From Planctomycetota bacterium (GTDB lineage: Bacteria > Planctomycetota > Phycisphaerae > UBA1845), in NCBI GenBank assembly GCA_022563615.1, contig JADFMZ010000231.1, positions 1 through 5,536 of the forward strand: a stretch of DNA of 5,536 bases, read 5' to 3'. The notes under the pieces are model-generated. The model was given only the letters and a program-made list of their open reading frames with translations, did not search any database and was not told the origin of the DNA. Shown here one piece after another: positions 5,399 to 5,536 of the stretch (within the stretch, counting starts at the first letter, position 1; every line of letters starts with the position of its first letter). The translations under genes were made by a program, and so were the position numbers.

Positions 5399-5506
5399 GA
5401 TGGTAACTCGAAGGCGCTCAAAGAGAGCTTGGAGCGTATCGCGTCAACGGCTCGCTCGCTGATTGACGACGTGCAGGCGCTCGATACTCGGAAGGCCGTG
5501 GCATGA
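5399..5506 (+). pseudogene. 3' fragment of an unidentified gene, cut by the IS
   Basis: The frame DGNSKALKESLERIASTA, continuing RSLIDDVQALDTRKAVA and ending at TGA 5504-5506, looks like a real protein C-terminus. It is amphipathic with a heptad-like Leu/Ile/Val spacing, probably helical or coiled coil. No start codon lies between the IS end and this sequence in frame. The frame stays open back into the IS (as ...GTLK), but that is not evidence of expression. The missing 5' part is not found on the other side of the IS. Its stop overlaps the next ATG as ATGA, so the two were probably an operon pair. I do not recognise the family. Confidence 0.5.
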
Positions 5507-5536
5507 TGGCACGCTGCACACGATGCGGACGGACCA
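5503..5536 (+). CDS. Start of a gene with an N-terminal CxxC motif (partial)
   Basis: ATG at 5503 overlaps the preceding stop (ATGA), with GGAAGG (5490-5495) placed 7 nt upstream. A second ATG at 5506 is also possible. The visible residues are MMARCTRCGRT, in which CTRC resembles half of a zinc ribbon. The window ends after 11 residues, so no function can be given. Confidence 0.45.
   Translation, partial: MMARCTRCGRT

Noticed and set aside
1..5536. CRISPR arrays, tRNA or rRNA genes, riboswitches and clear intrinsic terminators
   Set aside because: I looked for regular repeat-spacer spacing, tRNA-like sequence and GC hairpins followed by T-runs on both strands, and saw none that I could support.

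Overview
The window looks like an IS-scarred stretch of a bacterial chromosome or plasmid. The gene families, the GC-rich coding sequence with good Shine-Dalgarno (SD) sites, and the degenerate AATGACGAA-type repeat at the left edge would fit a planctomycete. That assignment is an inference from style, and no rRNA or other taxonomic marker is present.

Layout, left to right. (1) 17-71: short degenerate tandem repeat. (2) About 72-1367: left part of an insertion sequence carrying an IS4-type DDE transposase. It keeps its catalytic triad but loses its C-terminus near 1367, and its ribosome binding site and start codon lie inside a long predicted hairpin. (3) 1368-1529: very GC-rich non-genic filler. 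(4) 1530-1628, minus strand: the first ~33 codons of a SEFIR/TIR-domain protein, a family found in immunity-type signalling and defence, then truncated. (5) 1629-1971: mostly intergenic, with candidate promoters for both neighbours and one doubtful 43-codon ORF. (6) 1972-2175: the first ~37 codons of a RecD2-like helicase joined in frame to an unrelated tail, behind a perfect TATAAT box that would give a leaderless mRNA. (7) 2177-3508: an intact 443-aa, 12-helix MFS transporter of the organophosphate antiporter (GlpT/UhpT) type, starting 1 nt after the fusion ORF's stop. (8) 3509-5398: a complete 1,890-bp IS with 18-bp imperfect terminal inverted repeats, a full-length IS4-like transposase and a divergently transcribed DUF6788-like accessory gene. 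(9) 5399-5536: the 3' end of an unidentified gene overlapping (ATGA) the start of a gene that opens with a CxxC motif.

The genes do not form one pathway. The common theme is genome decay and rearrangement by mobile elements: three genes are reduced to N- or C-terminal stubs (SEFIR, RecD2, and the gene at 5399), one IS is truncated, one IS appears complete, and the transporter is the only intact host-type gene. The two flanks of the complete IS do not reconstitute one gene and show no convincing target duplication, which suggests deletion or recombination after insertion. The most noteworthy items are the two-gene architecture of the complete IS and the SD-occluding hairpin of the first transposase. 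I see no clear new defence or metabolic system.
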